A stretch of 47,916 nt of DNA from Nemertoderma westbladi (GCA_032718475.1 JAUCBJ010004157.1:1-47916); one strand, 5' to 3'; positions 20,226-30,869 are shown, counted from the first letter of the stretch. Program-made: numbers and translations. The notes: generated by a model from the sequence alone, not told the origin.

Positions 20226-20471
20226 AATTGGTTCTGTGTGAGGAGAGTTACCGATGGCTGTTCCTCTCCTGCATGCACGTAAAAGGTGTTGTCTTCCTCT
20301 TCGTCCTCGTCCGATGATCCCGATTGATCCATACAGTCTGTGTAGAAAGTACGAATCTCGCGCGGCGCACGCTCTTTATAAAGCGCATCGCATCTAGCCG
20401 CTTTATCTGGATACTCTCATCGAAAGCGTTTGGTCGGAGTATGACTGGTCGTGTGAAGTAACGCGTCATGG

Positions 20472-20903
20472 TTACGTCCACAGAGGACATGTATCGTCGC
20501 TCGGGCAATCCTTCCGGACGTGTCCTGGCTTCGTACATCTCCAACAAGAATCCAAAGACCGAATTTGGAGTCTCCTCTCTTCAATTCTCAACTCCCTAAA
20601 TGCGAGACATCCACGAAGTTTATGTCCGCTATGGTTTCTGCCATTCTTTTCGCAATATGAGCATCCCGCAAAGTCTGCCGGCAACTGTTGTCGTGGCTGC
20701 TTGGTGCCGATAGGCGTCAGAACTTTAGAAGTCTTAGTTGGGGTGGCATAGGTAACGGCTTTCGTGTTCGTCGGAAATGGTTTGGTCCTATTCGGAGCAG
20801 AAATAGCTATCCCTTCTGCCGCTATATGGTGATCAGTATAGTTGGATTGAGTCTCGATTACGGCCTCCCGCGAAATCAGTTGATAGACGTCGGTGAGTTT
20901 CAA
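20472..20903 (-). pseudogene. gag: BEL-2 Gag zinc-knuckle region
   Basis: 143 codons. The C-terminal half has the BEL/Pao pattern CSYCEKNGRNHSGHKLRGC, then a helical spacer (FRELRIEERRLQI), then CWRCTKPGHVRKDC. These knuckles package element RNA. This is the canonical Gag nucleocapsid and is distinct from the triple-knuckle protein downstream of pol. The frame overlaps the next one near 20480 and then breaks before the protease. Confidence 0.85.
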
Positions 20904-20981
20904 TAGCCCGCCGGCTTCTTCACGCTGGTACTCGATGCGTCGCCATTCTCGTCATAGTCGATGATGAAGTCTACCGATTAT

Positions 20982-21413
20982 TCAAATGAGAACTGTCGGT
21001 GCGTTAGCGTATTCGAGTTGTCCAATGGACCGTATAGTCCCTATAGCATTTTTTATTTCATCCGCGAGTCGTAAAAGATCGATTGGTTTCAAAATACTGC
21101 CTCCTCTGCAGAGGTCTTCAATAATAGATTTAGCCATGGCGACGTTACCTCCATAAATTGAATACAAACGGTCGTACGCCAACTCAAAGGCATCTGGAAC
21201 ACCAATGAAGGTTTCCGCTAATCGTTTCGGCTCACCAGACAAAACTTGGAGCAAGTAATTAAACTTCTCCGTCGAGGTGAAAGCACACTTAGCGATCTGG
21301 GACTCTACGTAGTCTACCAATGTACGCCAGTGTTTTGCGTTGCCAGAGAACTTCAGCGGTTGTTGTGCTGGTAATCCATGTCTAGCCGCAAACTTCGCAA
21401 TCTCGCTAACCAA
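20982..21413 (-). pseudogene. gag: BEL-2 Gag capsid-like domain (DUF1759-like)
   Basis: 143 codons with LPAQQPLKFSGNAKHWRTLVDYVESQI, STEKFNYLLQVLSGEPKRLAETF and AYDRLYSIYGGNVAMAKSIIEDL, a good match to the Gag domain shared by BEL/Pao elements and related to other Gag capsids. It assembles the particle. The frame ends early at 20982 and the zinc-knuckle frame starts 80 bp later. Confidence 0.85.
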
Positions 21414-21583
21414 ATCTAACTGTCCGCGTCCCTGTTCGGTTGCGTCGTCCAGTCGTTCCCTTCCGCGTGTTGTCCGTCGGTAGGAAATGTTAACGGGATC
21501 TTTTTCTCGATGGGTCGGAGTCTGTCTAATCTCCTGTTCTCTCCTTGTTGTCTAGGTTGTTCTAACTCCACGCTGGTTCGTGA

Positions 21584-22306
21584 TCAATCCGACGGTTGCG
21601 CTTCGAGTCGCTCCTCTAGTTGAGCTAGTCGGTCCGTCACCTCGGTAAACTGTTTGGCGCTAATCGCTTCTGCTGGTTGCAACATGGGTTTCTGGTGGGG
21701 TGTTTCTCGTGGTGGATTGTCGATGTATGGATTTGTCAATCTCTCCTCCTGTTTGAAATCCGCTGCTGCTGCCGCTCCAGTACAGAATATTTCCCGTTCC
21801 GTTGACTCCGAGTTACTGGATGAGTCGCTGTCGTCCGGATAAGGTGGTTGGCGGGTTTGCGTACGGCGTATTACTCTTGGTCGCGCTTTTGTCCTTCTGG
21901 GCTCCTCCCGAAGGCGCACCCACGAGGCGGACGTGTTTCCACCATCACGGGGGCCGGCCAGCCTGACATTTCTATCAGTCGGTTCCATACAACCGGGTAG
22001 CAGGGTGGCCCGATGCTTCCCGGGTTCTGTTTTCGGTCCCCCGATCACACCTGCACAGTTCGTTGAACGTGTAGCCAGATGGTCGGCTACTGTCAACTTA
22101 CTGTAGCCTGACTGTACATTGAGCCAACTCAAAGTATAACAAAGAGTCAACCGGCAGGTGGACCAGTCGATAGCGATCGAGCACCAAGGTTGCCTTGGGC
22201 CTAACAGATGGTCTTGTCCCAAGTGGGCTTGCGCTACCCAACATTGGAATTTTGACTTGTTTTCACCTGCCTCGCCGGCAGTATTGAGGGGAAATAAGTT
22301 CCGCAA
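21584..22306 (-). pseudogene. gag: BEL-2 Gag middle region
   Basis: 240 open codons, but only the last 100 or so look like Gag: RLREEPRRTKARPRVIRRT, an acidic Ser-rich patch (DDSDSSSNSEST) and a short coiled coil at the end (EVTDRLAQLEERLEA) leading to the DUF1759 domain. The N-terminal 130 residues look like read-through of non-Gag sequence that may belong to the interruption at 22.0-23.0 kb. Confidence 0.5.
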
Positions 22307-22997
22307 TCAATACTAACTAGCTCGAAAGCTAGGAACAAGTAACCACTTACCAGTCACTGTACATGTATACTCAACAGATGTTCACAAATCAAGTACACAA
22401 AAGGTAAACACAAAATCGAACACATACCATGCACACACAGAAGACAAAATCGTGAAAGACAAAATCGGGGTCAAAATCAGGGGGGACAAAATTGTATCGA
22501 CCAACAGGCTAATCGAGAGTACCTTATTTTGCCATCAGGGCAAAATAACTTTGTGTGCACAAAGTATGCTGGGGCGCAGTAGAGATATGGTCCTACTAAT
22601 ACCAGCGGCGTCTGGACCAACTGGCAAGGGTACTCACTCGCAGTGGCCACACATACAATCACGTGTACTCACGTACCCACAGCAACAGAAAGCTCAAAGA
22701 CCCGAACAAATCCCAAAGACCAATCAGCTGAACATGGAGACAATAACATATAGTATCAAAAAAACGGAACAGCTGATGGCCAAAGGAACCCATCCAAGCC
22801 CCAAGCAAACTGCCACTGATCGCCCACATACAAAACATAGTTCACGCCACATGAACCACAAATCACGCCATGCCACCACCCCTACCAGGACTGGCAGTAC
22901 GGCAACAGGCCGACTAGACGGTACCACGGCTCCATGTTGATTCATGGTTCGCTAGATACGAGGGCCTTCAGTATCTCCCTTGCACTTAGACCACAAC
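22307..22997. other. Interruption within BEL-2 gag, no gene seen
   Basis: This lies between the coiled-coil and middle parts of Gag. It contains a small repeat built on GACAAAATCG (22443-22496), and open frames on both strands that look like chance. It is probably an inserted short element or intron-like segment, but I could not find terminal repeats or a target duplication. Confidence 0.4.
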
Positions 22998-23969
22998 TTA
23001 ACGTGCCCCCAGACCCTCACGAGTCCGCCGCCACCTGTTCGAACCACCCGTAGTTCGTTGTGGTCTGGGATCTACGGCTCTCCGTTGTTCGGCAGGATCG
23101 CAAGCCTTCCATGAGGTCGTAGGTCTTAATAAACATTGGGTGAGAGGTCTAGTAAAAACATCCGAGTTAAGTTCTACTGTAGGTTTATAAATGACTGGGT
23201 TCGCGCAGCATGTCACAGGTTTAACTTGTAATGGTTTACTCACTTGTTTTACCGTCATAAACGCAGGTTTGTCTCTCTCTATAAGTAAACTATGGCTTAC
23301 AGTAGGTGGACTACTTATCTTACCTGCGAGAATCGGCGATGAAGTCACTCGTGGCAGCGAAATTGATTCCGACATAACAAACCTATTTCCTTGCATGGGT
23401 GATATTTCCTTCGGTTTTGCAACTATGACCGGTTTTACTGGAGTCGTGGGTGTGAGCATAGGAAAACGTTTACAGTAATCCTCGACGAACTCTTCTCCTC
23501 GATCTATCGCTCCCACACTTCCTTCCTCGATTCGCTTCTGAATTCCGCGATATCGAGCCTCCATGCGATCCAGGGCAGACAAGTTGTGTCCAGCTCGAGA
23601 CCTTATGGATCTATCTCTCGCGTCGAGTTCGAGGTCTGCTTGCGCATTCGCTGCCTCGCGCGATCTACGATTTAGTTCGAACTGGAGCTGCATCTCCCTT
23701 TCGCGCCGATCGGCCTCCTGTTGTTGTGCCGCTAATTCCGCTTCCTGAATGGCTAAACGTGATTTTATTTGCAGTGCCTCCAACTGAGCACGAGCGTCGG
23801 ATGCTGCTTTATACCGTGCTAACTCGTCGGCTGCTGCCGCCGCGGCCGCGGAGTCCTCCTCCAGTCTCCGCATCTCTGATGCTTCGAACTCAGCTTGTGC
23901 TTGAAGTTTCGCAAGTTTCGCTACATCCTCTCTGCGCTGTCTTTCTCCTTCAATCGCAATCTGCGCCAA
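22998..23969 (-). CDS. gag: BEL-2 Gag N-terminal coiled-coil region
   Basis: 323 codons. Residues 1-125 are a long Ala/Glu/Arg-rich coiled coil (EGERQRREDVAKLAKLQAQ and AAQQQEADRREREMQLQFEL), the usual N-terminal feature of BEL/Pao Gag. A less structured region with Pro/Val-rich segments follows. A palindrome copy (23091-23110) is read as KACDPA near the end. The last 35 residues may be read-through into the interruption. It joins 24413-24153 upstream by frame breaks. Confidence 0.65.
   Translation of the reverse strand: MAQIAIEGERQRREDVAKLAKLQAQAEFEASEMRRLEEDSAAAAAAADELARYKAASDARAQLEALQIKSRLAIQEAELAAQQQEADRREREMQLQFELNRRSREAANAQADLELDARDRSIRSRAGHNLSALDRMEARYRGIQKRIEEGSVGAIDRGEEFVEDYCKRFPMLTPTTPVKPVIVAKPKEISPMQGNRFVMSESISLPRVTSSPILAGKISSPPTVSHSLLIERDKPAFMTVKQVSKPLQVKPVTCCANPVIYKPTVELNSDVFTRPLTQCLLRPTTSWKACDPAEQRRAVDPRPQRTTGGSNRWRRTREGLGAR
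23091..23110 (-). repeat. GRLASLP palindrome, copy 8 (variant)
   Basis: GGCAGGATCGCAAGCCTTCC on the plus strand, inside Gag and read in the KACDPA frame. Confidence 0.85.
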
Positions 23970-24109
23970 TTGTCATTGCGTTTCTTCCTCAGCGACTTGT
24001 TGTCGGCGTGCGACTTCCTGTTGTTGTCGAGTAATTACAGACGCTGTCCTACTAACGTCGCCAACGTCGCTCCGCACACTAACGAACGATCTATCCAGTT
24101 GTGGAATTT

Positions 24110-24129
24110 GGTAGGCTCGCGAGCCTTCC
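24110..24129 (-). repeat. GRLASLP palindrome, copy 9
   Basis: GGTAGGCTCGCGAGCCTTCC in the gap between Gag frames; on the minus strand the surrounding frame reads EGSRAY. Confidence 0.9.
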
Positions 24130-24152
24130 GTGTTTAGAACTTCCGTCGTCCC

Positions 24153-24413
24153 TCACGGTTCGACTTCTGGTTCTTCGATCGGTATGCTGCATCTACGAAG
24201 AAAATTGGTGAGCGTCTCTAACCTCCCATCTAGGCAGTATAGTTCTTCTTCCTCTTCGTGTTGTAACAACGCGTCCGAAACTGACTCACCTAACAGTTGG
24301 TCGAGTTGTTCTTGATGAGTCGATCCTACAACCGACTTAAACTGGATGAGGCTTTCCCTCGCACTTACCAACTTATCTATTATCTTTACCTGAGTAAAGT
24401 TGTCGCCACGCAA
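24153..24413 (-). CDS. gag: BEL-2 Gag N-terminal helical segment
   Basis: 86 codons: NFTQVKIIDKLVSARESLIQF, LDQLLGESVSDALLQHEEEEELYCLDGRLETLTNFL. This is the short helix and acidic patch that commonly opens BEL/Pao Gag proteins. It ends just upstream of palindrome copy 9, and the coiled coil follows in another frame. Confidence 0.6.
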   Translation of the reverse strand: MRGDNFTQVKIIDKLVSARESLIQFKSVVGSTHQEQLDQLLGESVSDALLQHEEEEELYCLDGRLETLTNFLRRCSIPIEEPEVEP

Positions 24414-24522
24414 CTCTGCAAGTTCGTGTAAACCTTTAAGTTTATCTACGGAGGCATGTACCCTACTTTATATCCTTACCTGTAAGGTGTAGAACTCGTA
24501 TCTCGACATCGGGGCGGTTAAC

Positions 24523-24870
24523 TCACATAAAACGCTTGAAACGTGAAAAACGTGAAACTTCTCCGAATTTTCGAGTAATCTGGGCCATGTGTCCTCCTAT
24601 ACTCCTAATAATGTTCTCCTGGCTTCCAGTCGAACTTACCATGTCCAGTTCCCGCAATCTGGTCTGCGGGACGGTAAGGAAATATTCGATTCTGCCATCG
24701 CCACGCGTTGCGGCCTCCGGTATTTCCATTCGGGGTACCGGCGATGCACGCGGTGTGACATCGGTAGAATCTCGGGTTCTCCTTCTCGGTTTGTCTACTG
24801 TCGATCTGTCTGGGTCGCACGAATCATAGTCGGTAGGTGGGTATCGAGTCGAATGTGGTGTGTCACTCAT
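24523..24870 (-). CDS. BEL-2 leader-proximal ORF (Gag N-terminus?)
   Basis: 115 codons from ATG (MSDTPHSTRYPPTDYDSCD) to a stop. The first half is basic and Thr/Arg/Pro-rich, then come RLRELDMVSSTGSQENIIRS and a basic end. It may be the true N-terminus of Gag, separated from 24413 by frame breaks. No family is recognised. Confidence 0.45.
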   Translation of the reverse strand: MSDTPHSTRYPPTDYDSCDPDRSTVDKPRRRTRDSTDVTPRASPVPRMEIPEAATRGDGRIEYFLTVPQTRLRELDMVSSTGSQENIIRSIGGHMAQITRKFGEVSRFSRFKRFM

Positions 24871-25784
24871 GTGTTATTATATACGTCAAGTACGGGTAAT
24901 AAAATGTCAAAGTATCAGAATGTCGAAATGTCAAATGTCAAACTTACCTTGGTATATATATATACTATATATATACCCTAACCGGTACAAATAAAATCAA
25001 AAGGGTATATAATAAAATATAATAATCTAGCCTACCGGCCAAATTTGTACGAATAAGTGAGATAACGGTATACGTTACCAAAATGTAGATCAACAAGTAC
25101 AAATAATAGGCAAAACAGCAACGTCTAACGGGAAAATAAGTACCAACAACACTACTAATTAGACAGTGAAACCCACAAATTTTGAGTACTGCTGTGCTCT
25201 TTAGTTTGAATGACACGAGTCGTAAAACTTAAGCTCTTTTGATCTTCCAGTCGTGCAAATTCCCAAATACAAACCGGACGTGGGTCGTTCCGTTTTTCGG
25301 CGTCGCGGACGAATTTTGTGTCTCCCAAACTTGCTAAAAGCGGTCTAATCCTCGAAGCGGTCCAGAAATGAGTCCTTGAGTCCTGAAAAGTCGAAGGTGA
25401 GAGTTTTACTTCTACTCTACGAAAAATCTTCCTAGGTACCGATACAACTTGTTCTTTAAACCCTATATACCTTTTCAAGTACCGAAAAGTAACACCGCAC
25501 ACACACGGCGTAAAACAAATTGCTACAAACTAACTATTAGCTAGTCAAATATTAAATACAAAACTACTAGTTACCCTAAAAGCCTATTGAAGCAGGGGAC
25601 GTTCTACAAATTACTAATTTTACTAATTTTAAATTGTAAATATCTCCTACCTTTACAAAAGCTAACAATATGTAGTTATATTCCTTACTGTAAAGTGGGC
25701 ACGTACTTTTCAGAGCGTACAGATCTAAACAATACTATACACTAATTTATATAATATCTCTCACTGTGAGCGAAGTAAAATATC
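24871..25784. other. BEL-2 5' leader next to the right LTR
   Basis: AT-rich and largely non-coding. A minus frame of 115 codons (25502-25155, GTG start) has no recognisable motif and I give it little weight. From 25640 to 25784 there are several imperfect units around CTTACTGTAAG that continue into the LTR. No TGG-type primer-binding site adjoins the LTR edge. Confidence 0.5.
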
Positions 25785-27961
25785 TCTCAGATCCTCTACG
25801 GTAAGGACTATCCTATGGCCTACAAATCTACTAATATGAAGCTATAGAATATCTCTAACCGTAAAGTCCAGTAGTACTCCGCTTACCAGATCCTAGTAAT
25901 GATGTATCTTACTGTAAGATCTAGTAATGAAACGGGCTCGTACAGTATCTGACAACAAATCCCAGTCCAGGGTATCTAAATAAACAGATACAATACACAA
26001 ACGACTACTGGCGAGGAGCAGAGCCTAGTGTCTATTCTATGTATGTGAGCAGGTCTAATGCCTACGAACTAGACAAAAGGAAACCTGTCCTCTAACCGGT
26101 ATGGCAGATGTACAGTTACAGTAACAGACCAAACTAACGGGAAAACAATCCCCGCGCAGCGAATCCTAACTATCGCTGACAGTCCTAAATACCGTAACTT
26201 GCCGCAGTGTGATTTATATGGTTTATATACGAGCTAGTGGGTTAACAGACCTAGCGTAACAATACTGATCCCCCTGTACGAAATTAGTCTAAAGAGGGTC
26301 GTGCCTAATGTAACAATACCGCTGCTCAGACAAACAACAGTTTAATAACGAAATAAATACTCCTTCTTGCCATAAATAAATATCAGATCCTAAATTTACA
26401 AATACGAATAGTAAACTACAGATAAATTCTGCCTAAAAGTAACCTAAAGTGCGCTATCTACTAGAAGAACTCTAAGGGTAAATGTGTTTTAGGGCGTATG
26501 TGTGTGTGGGTGTGTTACAAAAAAACAATTTTGGTGTATCTCATTTTACTAGGTTTTGTGATTTTCTGACCAAAACAATACCGTGCGCTAGCTACGAAAA
26601 TAAGCTAGTCGCGTTTTGTAGAACTTTATACTTACAAATGACGTCAAAGCTCTCTCCTTCCTATCCACAACTCAACCGGGCAATTACGGTGTTAGTAACT
26701 AGCATCGGCACGAATACCAGATTCTGGTTGTGAGATAAGAAATAGGGGTTAATCGCTACCGTACGTTAGCTGATCTGGTATACAAATTTGATTCTAGAAC
26801 TTTGTTGCCACGGTGGTTAGCAGCAATACTTATCAGTACGTGGCAAGTACGTGGTAGGAAATTAATAAACCTCCCTAGGCCAAGCGGTGTGCCGGTAGCA
26901 GAAATACTCCTTGCCTGATCAAATAACTAAGGTTCAGACAGTGGGGGGGGGGGGTACTAATGTATGTTCTACAAAGCGAACCAGTACCAAACTGTAGTAC
27001 TACGAATCACTAAATTACAGAACATGTGCTGTCTGTACCTAATATGTACTCGTGTACTGACGAATGGCAATAGCTCGCACCTGAGAGAGATACAGGTTAA
27101 CCCAGGTATTTGCAATACTGGTGGGGGGGGGGGGGGGGGGGGGTTGTCTGAATCTAACTATTTGATCCTAAATTTTGCGGCATCCCAGGACGGCGTCACG
27201 CTTACCCTGTTTTATAGGTCTTACGTCGGGCAAGGGCTTCAAACAAAGTCTTACCTTCCTCGGAAATCGGGCGCTGCACGCAAGGTGGAGTATTTCGAAG
27301 GGCGAAGGGGGTGCACGGTCTAATCTAATGTGGGCGCTAGCATGTTGTGGACATCATTCCCTGCGTTGCTGACGGCCTAACGGTCTAGGCGGCCATCTTC
27401 CTAATGCTTGGTTGTCCCAAAGGTGGACGTTCAGAAATATACATGTTCAGAAGTTTACAGTATATTTACAGTTTACAAAGATTTATCAAACAGATTTATA
27501 ACAAAACAAATACTAAGTTAACAAGAGTTAACTAGTAATGATAGTGAGGGTAGAGAGAGACTAGTGATAACCGAAGGCAAACCAGCCCTATATATACTAA
27601 ATCTGGGACATAGAATCCGCTAGAACCTTCCAGAGCATTCCATGGCCTCACATTGGATTAACAAGATGTTCTGTTCCCTATGATTGGCCCGACTCATCGT
27701 TCCATGTGTTGTACGCACCTCATTGGTTTATCTAATTATACCAAATGAAATTAAATTACCCAAAAATGCAAATTTCCCGACTGGGATGTAATGCAACAAA
27801 TGCCTTAACCATCTGACCACTACGCCATGAGATTACCTACGGGTTTTATGTGTACCAATATGAATAGGCATATTACATTACTGTAACTAATCAAAATGCG
27901 TCGGATTTTAGAAAGTTTTTACGTTAAACTACATGCTATCTTATAGTGAAATAATCCATCA
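25785..27961 (-). repeat. BEL-2 5' LTR (right)
   Basis: Partner of 8955-11175 with the same promoter and G-tract layout. TATATATA is at 27589-27596, the heat-shock-like array at 27611-27641, and CCAAT boxes at 27652-27656, 27683-27687 and 27722-27726. G12 is at 26943-26954 and G21 at 27123-27143. It lacks 19 bases of the tRNA-like segment. Its inner terminal bases differ from the outer end of the left LTR, so the boundary is good only to about 20 bases. The outer end is followed by ATCCA, the presumed target duplication. Confidence 0.85.
27589..27726 (-). promoter_or_regulatory. BEL-2 5' LTR promoter
   Basis: The same arrangement as in the left LTR and intact: three CCAAT boxes, HSE-like units and TATA, firing leftward into the element. 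This is the copy that would drive the genomic RNA. Confidence 0.6.
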
Positions 27962-28346
27962 ATCCATTCAATCATATTGACACAGTAACCAATGATTATG
28001 TAAACAAATTGGACAGCCCAAACTCAGAACCCCCTTTGAGTATTCACTCCCGGACTGAAGCTGTCCCAGACACCCTCCGATTATTTCAAAATCAACCAGA
28101 CTTACCTAATATTAAAGGAGGTCTATCTCCACTGATAGTCCGTGCCATGAACCATTATAGCTAATGGGATAAATTATGTAGGGCCATAACTATTCTGAAA
28201 CAACTATTCCACTACAGATATAGTACTAATAATATACCTGTAGTAGGCTTGTCACCCACTAAAGTCGATAAATCTAATTTACAACTGTTACGACTTTCAT
28301 AGAAACTTGAGAGACCTGAGGAATATCACAACTCAGCGTCGATCCT

Positions 28347-28682
28347 TTGACTCCATTGTCGGATAAATTCTCAGGTACTATGATTAATGGATTAATTCGT
28401 CTTGGAGGTCATCTTACCAACGCTCCTATTTCTAGAGACACTACTTTCCCAATATTAATATTCGATCCCGAAATTCAAACAAAGTTGATACACAACATCA
28501 ACTATGGACTATATCACGTCGGGAGAGAACATATATTAAGTGAGATAGGGACTCGTTACTGTTTTGTCGGCCCTCGTGCGGCTCTGGGCCAGACATTGCG
28601 AAGTTCTTTGTATACCTTGCGGAGGGATTTGTGGCAGACCAGTGACGCAGTCAGAAGCGGCACCCCCAAAGAAAAGAGTTAA
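28347..28682 (+). pseudogene. pol: BEL-1 integrase zinc-binding domain
   Basis: 111 codons with GLIRLGGHLTNAPISRDTTFPILI, LIHNINYGLYHVGREHILSE and YCFVGPRAALGQTLRSS, the zinc-binding domain that opens BEL/Pao integrases (family pattern LRVGGRL-N, H-H, C-C). The first His of the pair appears as Asn (HNINYGLYH), and the C-x-x-C has become Ser-x-x-Thr, so the zinc site is destroyed. It is the downstream remnant of the plus-strand element whose protease lies at 8238-8796. The catalytic core is not seen after it; coding fades by 28830. Confidence 0.75.
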
Positions 28683-28830
28683 CTATTATCATCCACCGTT
28701 TAAGCCAAAGGTACACTATTTCAATCGACAAACCGGCCGCCCTTGTTTATTAGAACTGGCAAGGGAACGTTCTGGTAAATACGGGCAAGAACGCCATAGG
28801 CCAAGTAGTTTGACCTACAAACTAGAGTAA

Positions 28831-29738
28831 CGTCTTGTAGAAGGTTACGATTGAGTATGTAGTTATTTACAACGTAGGTATTAGTATTAGACTACACTGC
28901 AGGTAGCAACAAAACCTACTTATGTTAATTGTATGTTGTATATGATCGCAACATGTGCAACAATTTAATTTAACAGTAAATTATTTGACTGAAAACTTAA
29001 TTAATTCAAAATAAGTGACTAACTTATTAATAAACTTACTAACAAAATTATTACTAACAACGACAATACTCAATCGTGGAAGCGGATTTGTGTGACATTA
29101 CCAGCATAGAAATATGCGAAATATTTTCAAAAATTTTGTATTTAATACAAATTAATAATAATAACCAAAATTAATACATCCCAAATTAAATATCGCTATA
29201 AATGATCAAATAACTATTACAGTAGTTACTAGTGTGAAATAAGTATGAGAGCTGAGCGTTCTAATTTCTACATTTACCAGCATGTCACCGAACAATTTGG
29301 ATTAATTAAAACCGAAACAACATGTTTCTCTGAAAACACAAATGGTGTCCGTATAACTGTTAATGCAACCTTTTAGTACAGTTTGCATTACAGAAACACA
29401 ACCTGTTATCATGGATACACAAAACAGTGACATTCTGGTAAATATTAAATATGTCTTTTGAACTGTATTTTGACTTTAAATTAAATTAAAATACGCAAAT
29501 GACCTTTAAATTAAGCTAACTCGTGTGAATAATATATATATCGTGTGAGTTCGTGTGAAGCGTATACAATTGTCCAAGCTTTCATTGATGCGAGGATTGC
29601 AGCAGACACATCTGGCTCCGGACCAGTCCCCCGTCTCCCTGGCTTGATGAGAGTTCATCATATAGCCACGATACTTCGTAAACTCTGGTAGTTGCAAACT
29701 CGAGTCTCGCCGCTAAGGGATCGACCAGGGACTGTGTT
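28831..29738. other. AT-rich DNA, no gene seen
   Basis: Very AT-rich from 28980 to 29500. Short open frames on the minus strand (29697-29506) lack any motif. It is probably the decayed remainder of BEL-1 or flanking sequence. Confidence 0.5.
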
Positions 29739-30560
29739 GTGGTGTGTGGCTGTCTGATTGGGGAGGTGACGTCCGCCTACCCCCGTTGCAGTCATATATT
29801 CAAACTCGCACCTCGATATGTTAAATCACCCTCTTCCGATAAACGAGGTTCCCGGGAACAGCATGCGGAGATGATGGATACGATGACGGCTGATCTTACC
29901 AGTGAATCTACCGAACTCACTCTTAGAGTATGTCGCCCCGTATGGATGAAGAGCAGACGTAGCGTGGACGATTTAACGACGAATGCGAATCAGCTTCTTT
30001 GGTCCAACCCGCGGTACAGACTTTAATGGAAGGGTTCCAAAGTAAAGCACGTATTCATGCGTCTGGGTCTGTAAAGCGTTTTCGGTGTTGCTTACAGACT
30101 AACCCAACCGATACCTCTCAACACCGACATCTCCAACCCCAATTTAGTTGTGGATGCTCCGATGTTGTAATGAGATGTTGTAGAGCCTATATGCGATAAC
30201 ACTGATGAATGGATTATCGCTCCGCTTGATCGAGTTGATCAATTAAAGATTTTAATTCGGGTAAATCACCTCAAAAGACGTCCTCTCCATTCCCCTTGCT
30301 ATGGGACTCAGGACCACCTGGATTTCGTCTTGCTCGGTCAACATTGTGTAATGAAACCCGAGCATCCCACCTGCAGCGTGGATTTTCTATCTCTGGTTAA
30401 TCCCATTGACGATACCGAAGACGAGCCCCTGCAGAAATATCTTGACCATATAACAAAGTCAAATATCTTTCGACTTGACCCAAAGGGACGATGAAATATC
30501 CCTTCTGAAATATATCAGATTGTGGGATTACTCCGCGAATTTACAGCGGATTGCGCGATC
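29739..30560 (+). pseudogene. Decayed coding region of unknown family
   Basis: Consecutive frames look protein-like: 29739-30026 (MDTMTADLTSESTELTLRV, VDDLTTNANQL), then another frame (LVQPAVQTLMEGFQSKA), then 30204-30494, a 96-codon frame without an early ATG (DEWIIAPLDRVDQLKILIRV, GTQDHLDFVLLGQHCVM, VDFLSLVNPIDDTEDEPL). After its stop, SEIYQIVGLLREFTADCA continues the pattern. Balanced amino-acid composition in an AT-rich setting supports past coding. I do not recognise the family; a Gag-like or retroelement protein is possible. Confidence 0.4.
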
Positions 30561-30869
30561 ATGTTAGCCTATATAAAGTAATTGCGCTATTCTGTTCCCA
30601 CATCAATCGTGGTTAGTGAACCTCTACCGGGAACATCTACTGGTGGACCAACCTTACGAACTGTCTAACAGTATATTTTTTAACCTGCTAATTTAATGGA
30701 AATTAATTATTTATTGTATAAGATTTAAATAATTATACTTAAAAATTATACAGCTGTAATCCCCATACCCCATTCCATTATAGTTTTTAATTAGTTGAAG
30801 TGATTGCTTTAAGAAATGTTTTTTAAAGTGATCTAAACGTAATTAGTAATTACATTTAGTTTAGTTTAG

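Larger units (their letters stand above)
8955..27961 (-). mobile_element. BEL-2: 19 kb BEL/Pao retrotransposon with extra 3' ORFs
   Basis: Two direct repeats of about 2.2 kb (8955-11175 and about 25785-27961) bracket a 14.6 kb minus-strand internal region. In element order this holds Gag, zinc knuckles, protease, RT, RNase H, integrase, then extra zinc-knuckle ORFs. The sequence ATCCA occurs at 8950-8954 and 27962-27966, a 5 bp target duplication, with TG...CA ends on the outer sides (TGAAGG...ATCA). It interrupts BEL-1, whose parts resume on either side. The first five bases of the inner LTR end do not match TGAAG, so the inner boundary is uncertain, and no TGG-type primer site is evident there. 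All ORFs are damaged. Confidence 0.88.

Noticed and set aside
22452-22945. 162-codon plus frame and 73-codon minus frame in the gag interruption
   Set aside because: Composition is Lys/Thr- or Val-rich without domains, and the frames overlap each other. Treated as chance.
11633-24129. CRISPR array based on regular palindromic repeats
   Set aside because: The 20 bp units are hundreds to thousands of bases apart, except for one 78 bp tandem that lies in a coding frame with related spacers, and the DNA is eukaryotic.
25155-25502. 115-codon minus frame in the BEL-2 leader
   Set aside because: GTG start, no ATG near its beginning and no family motif; possible but unsupported.
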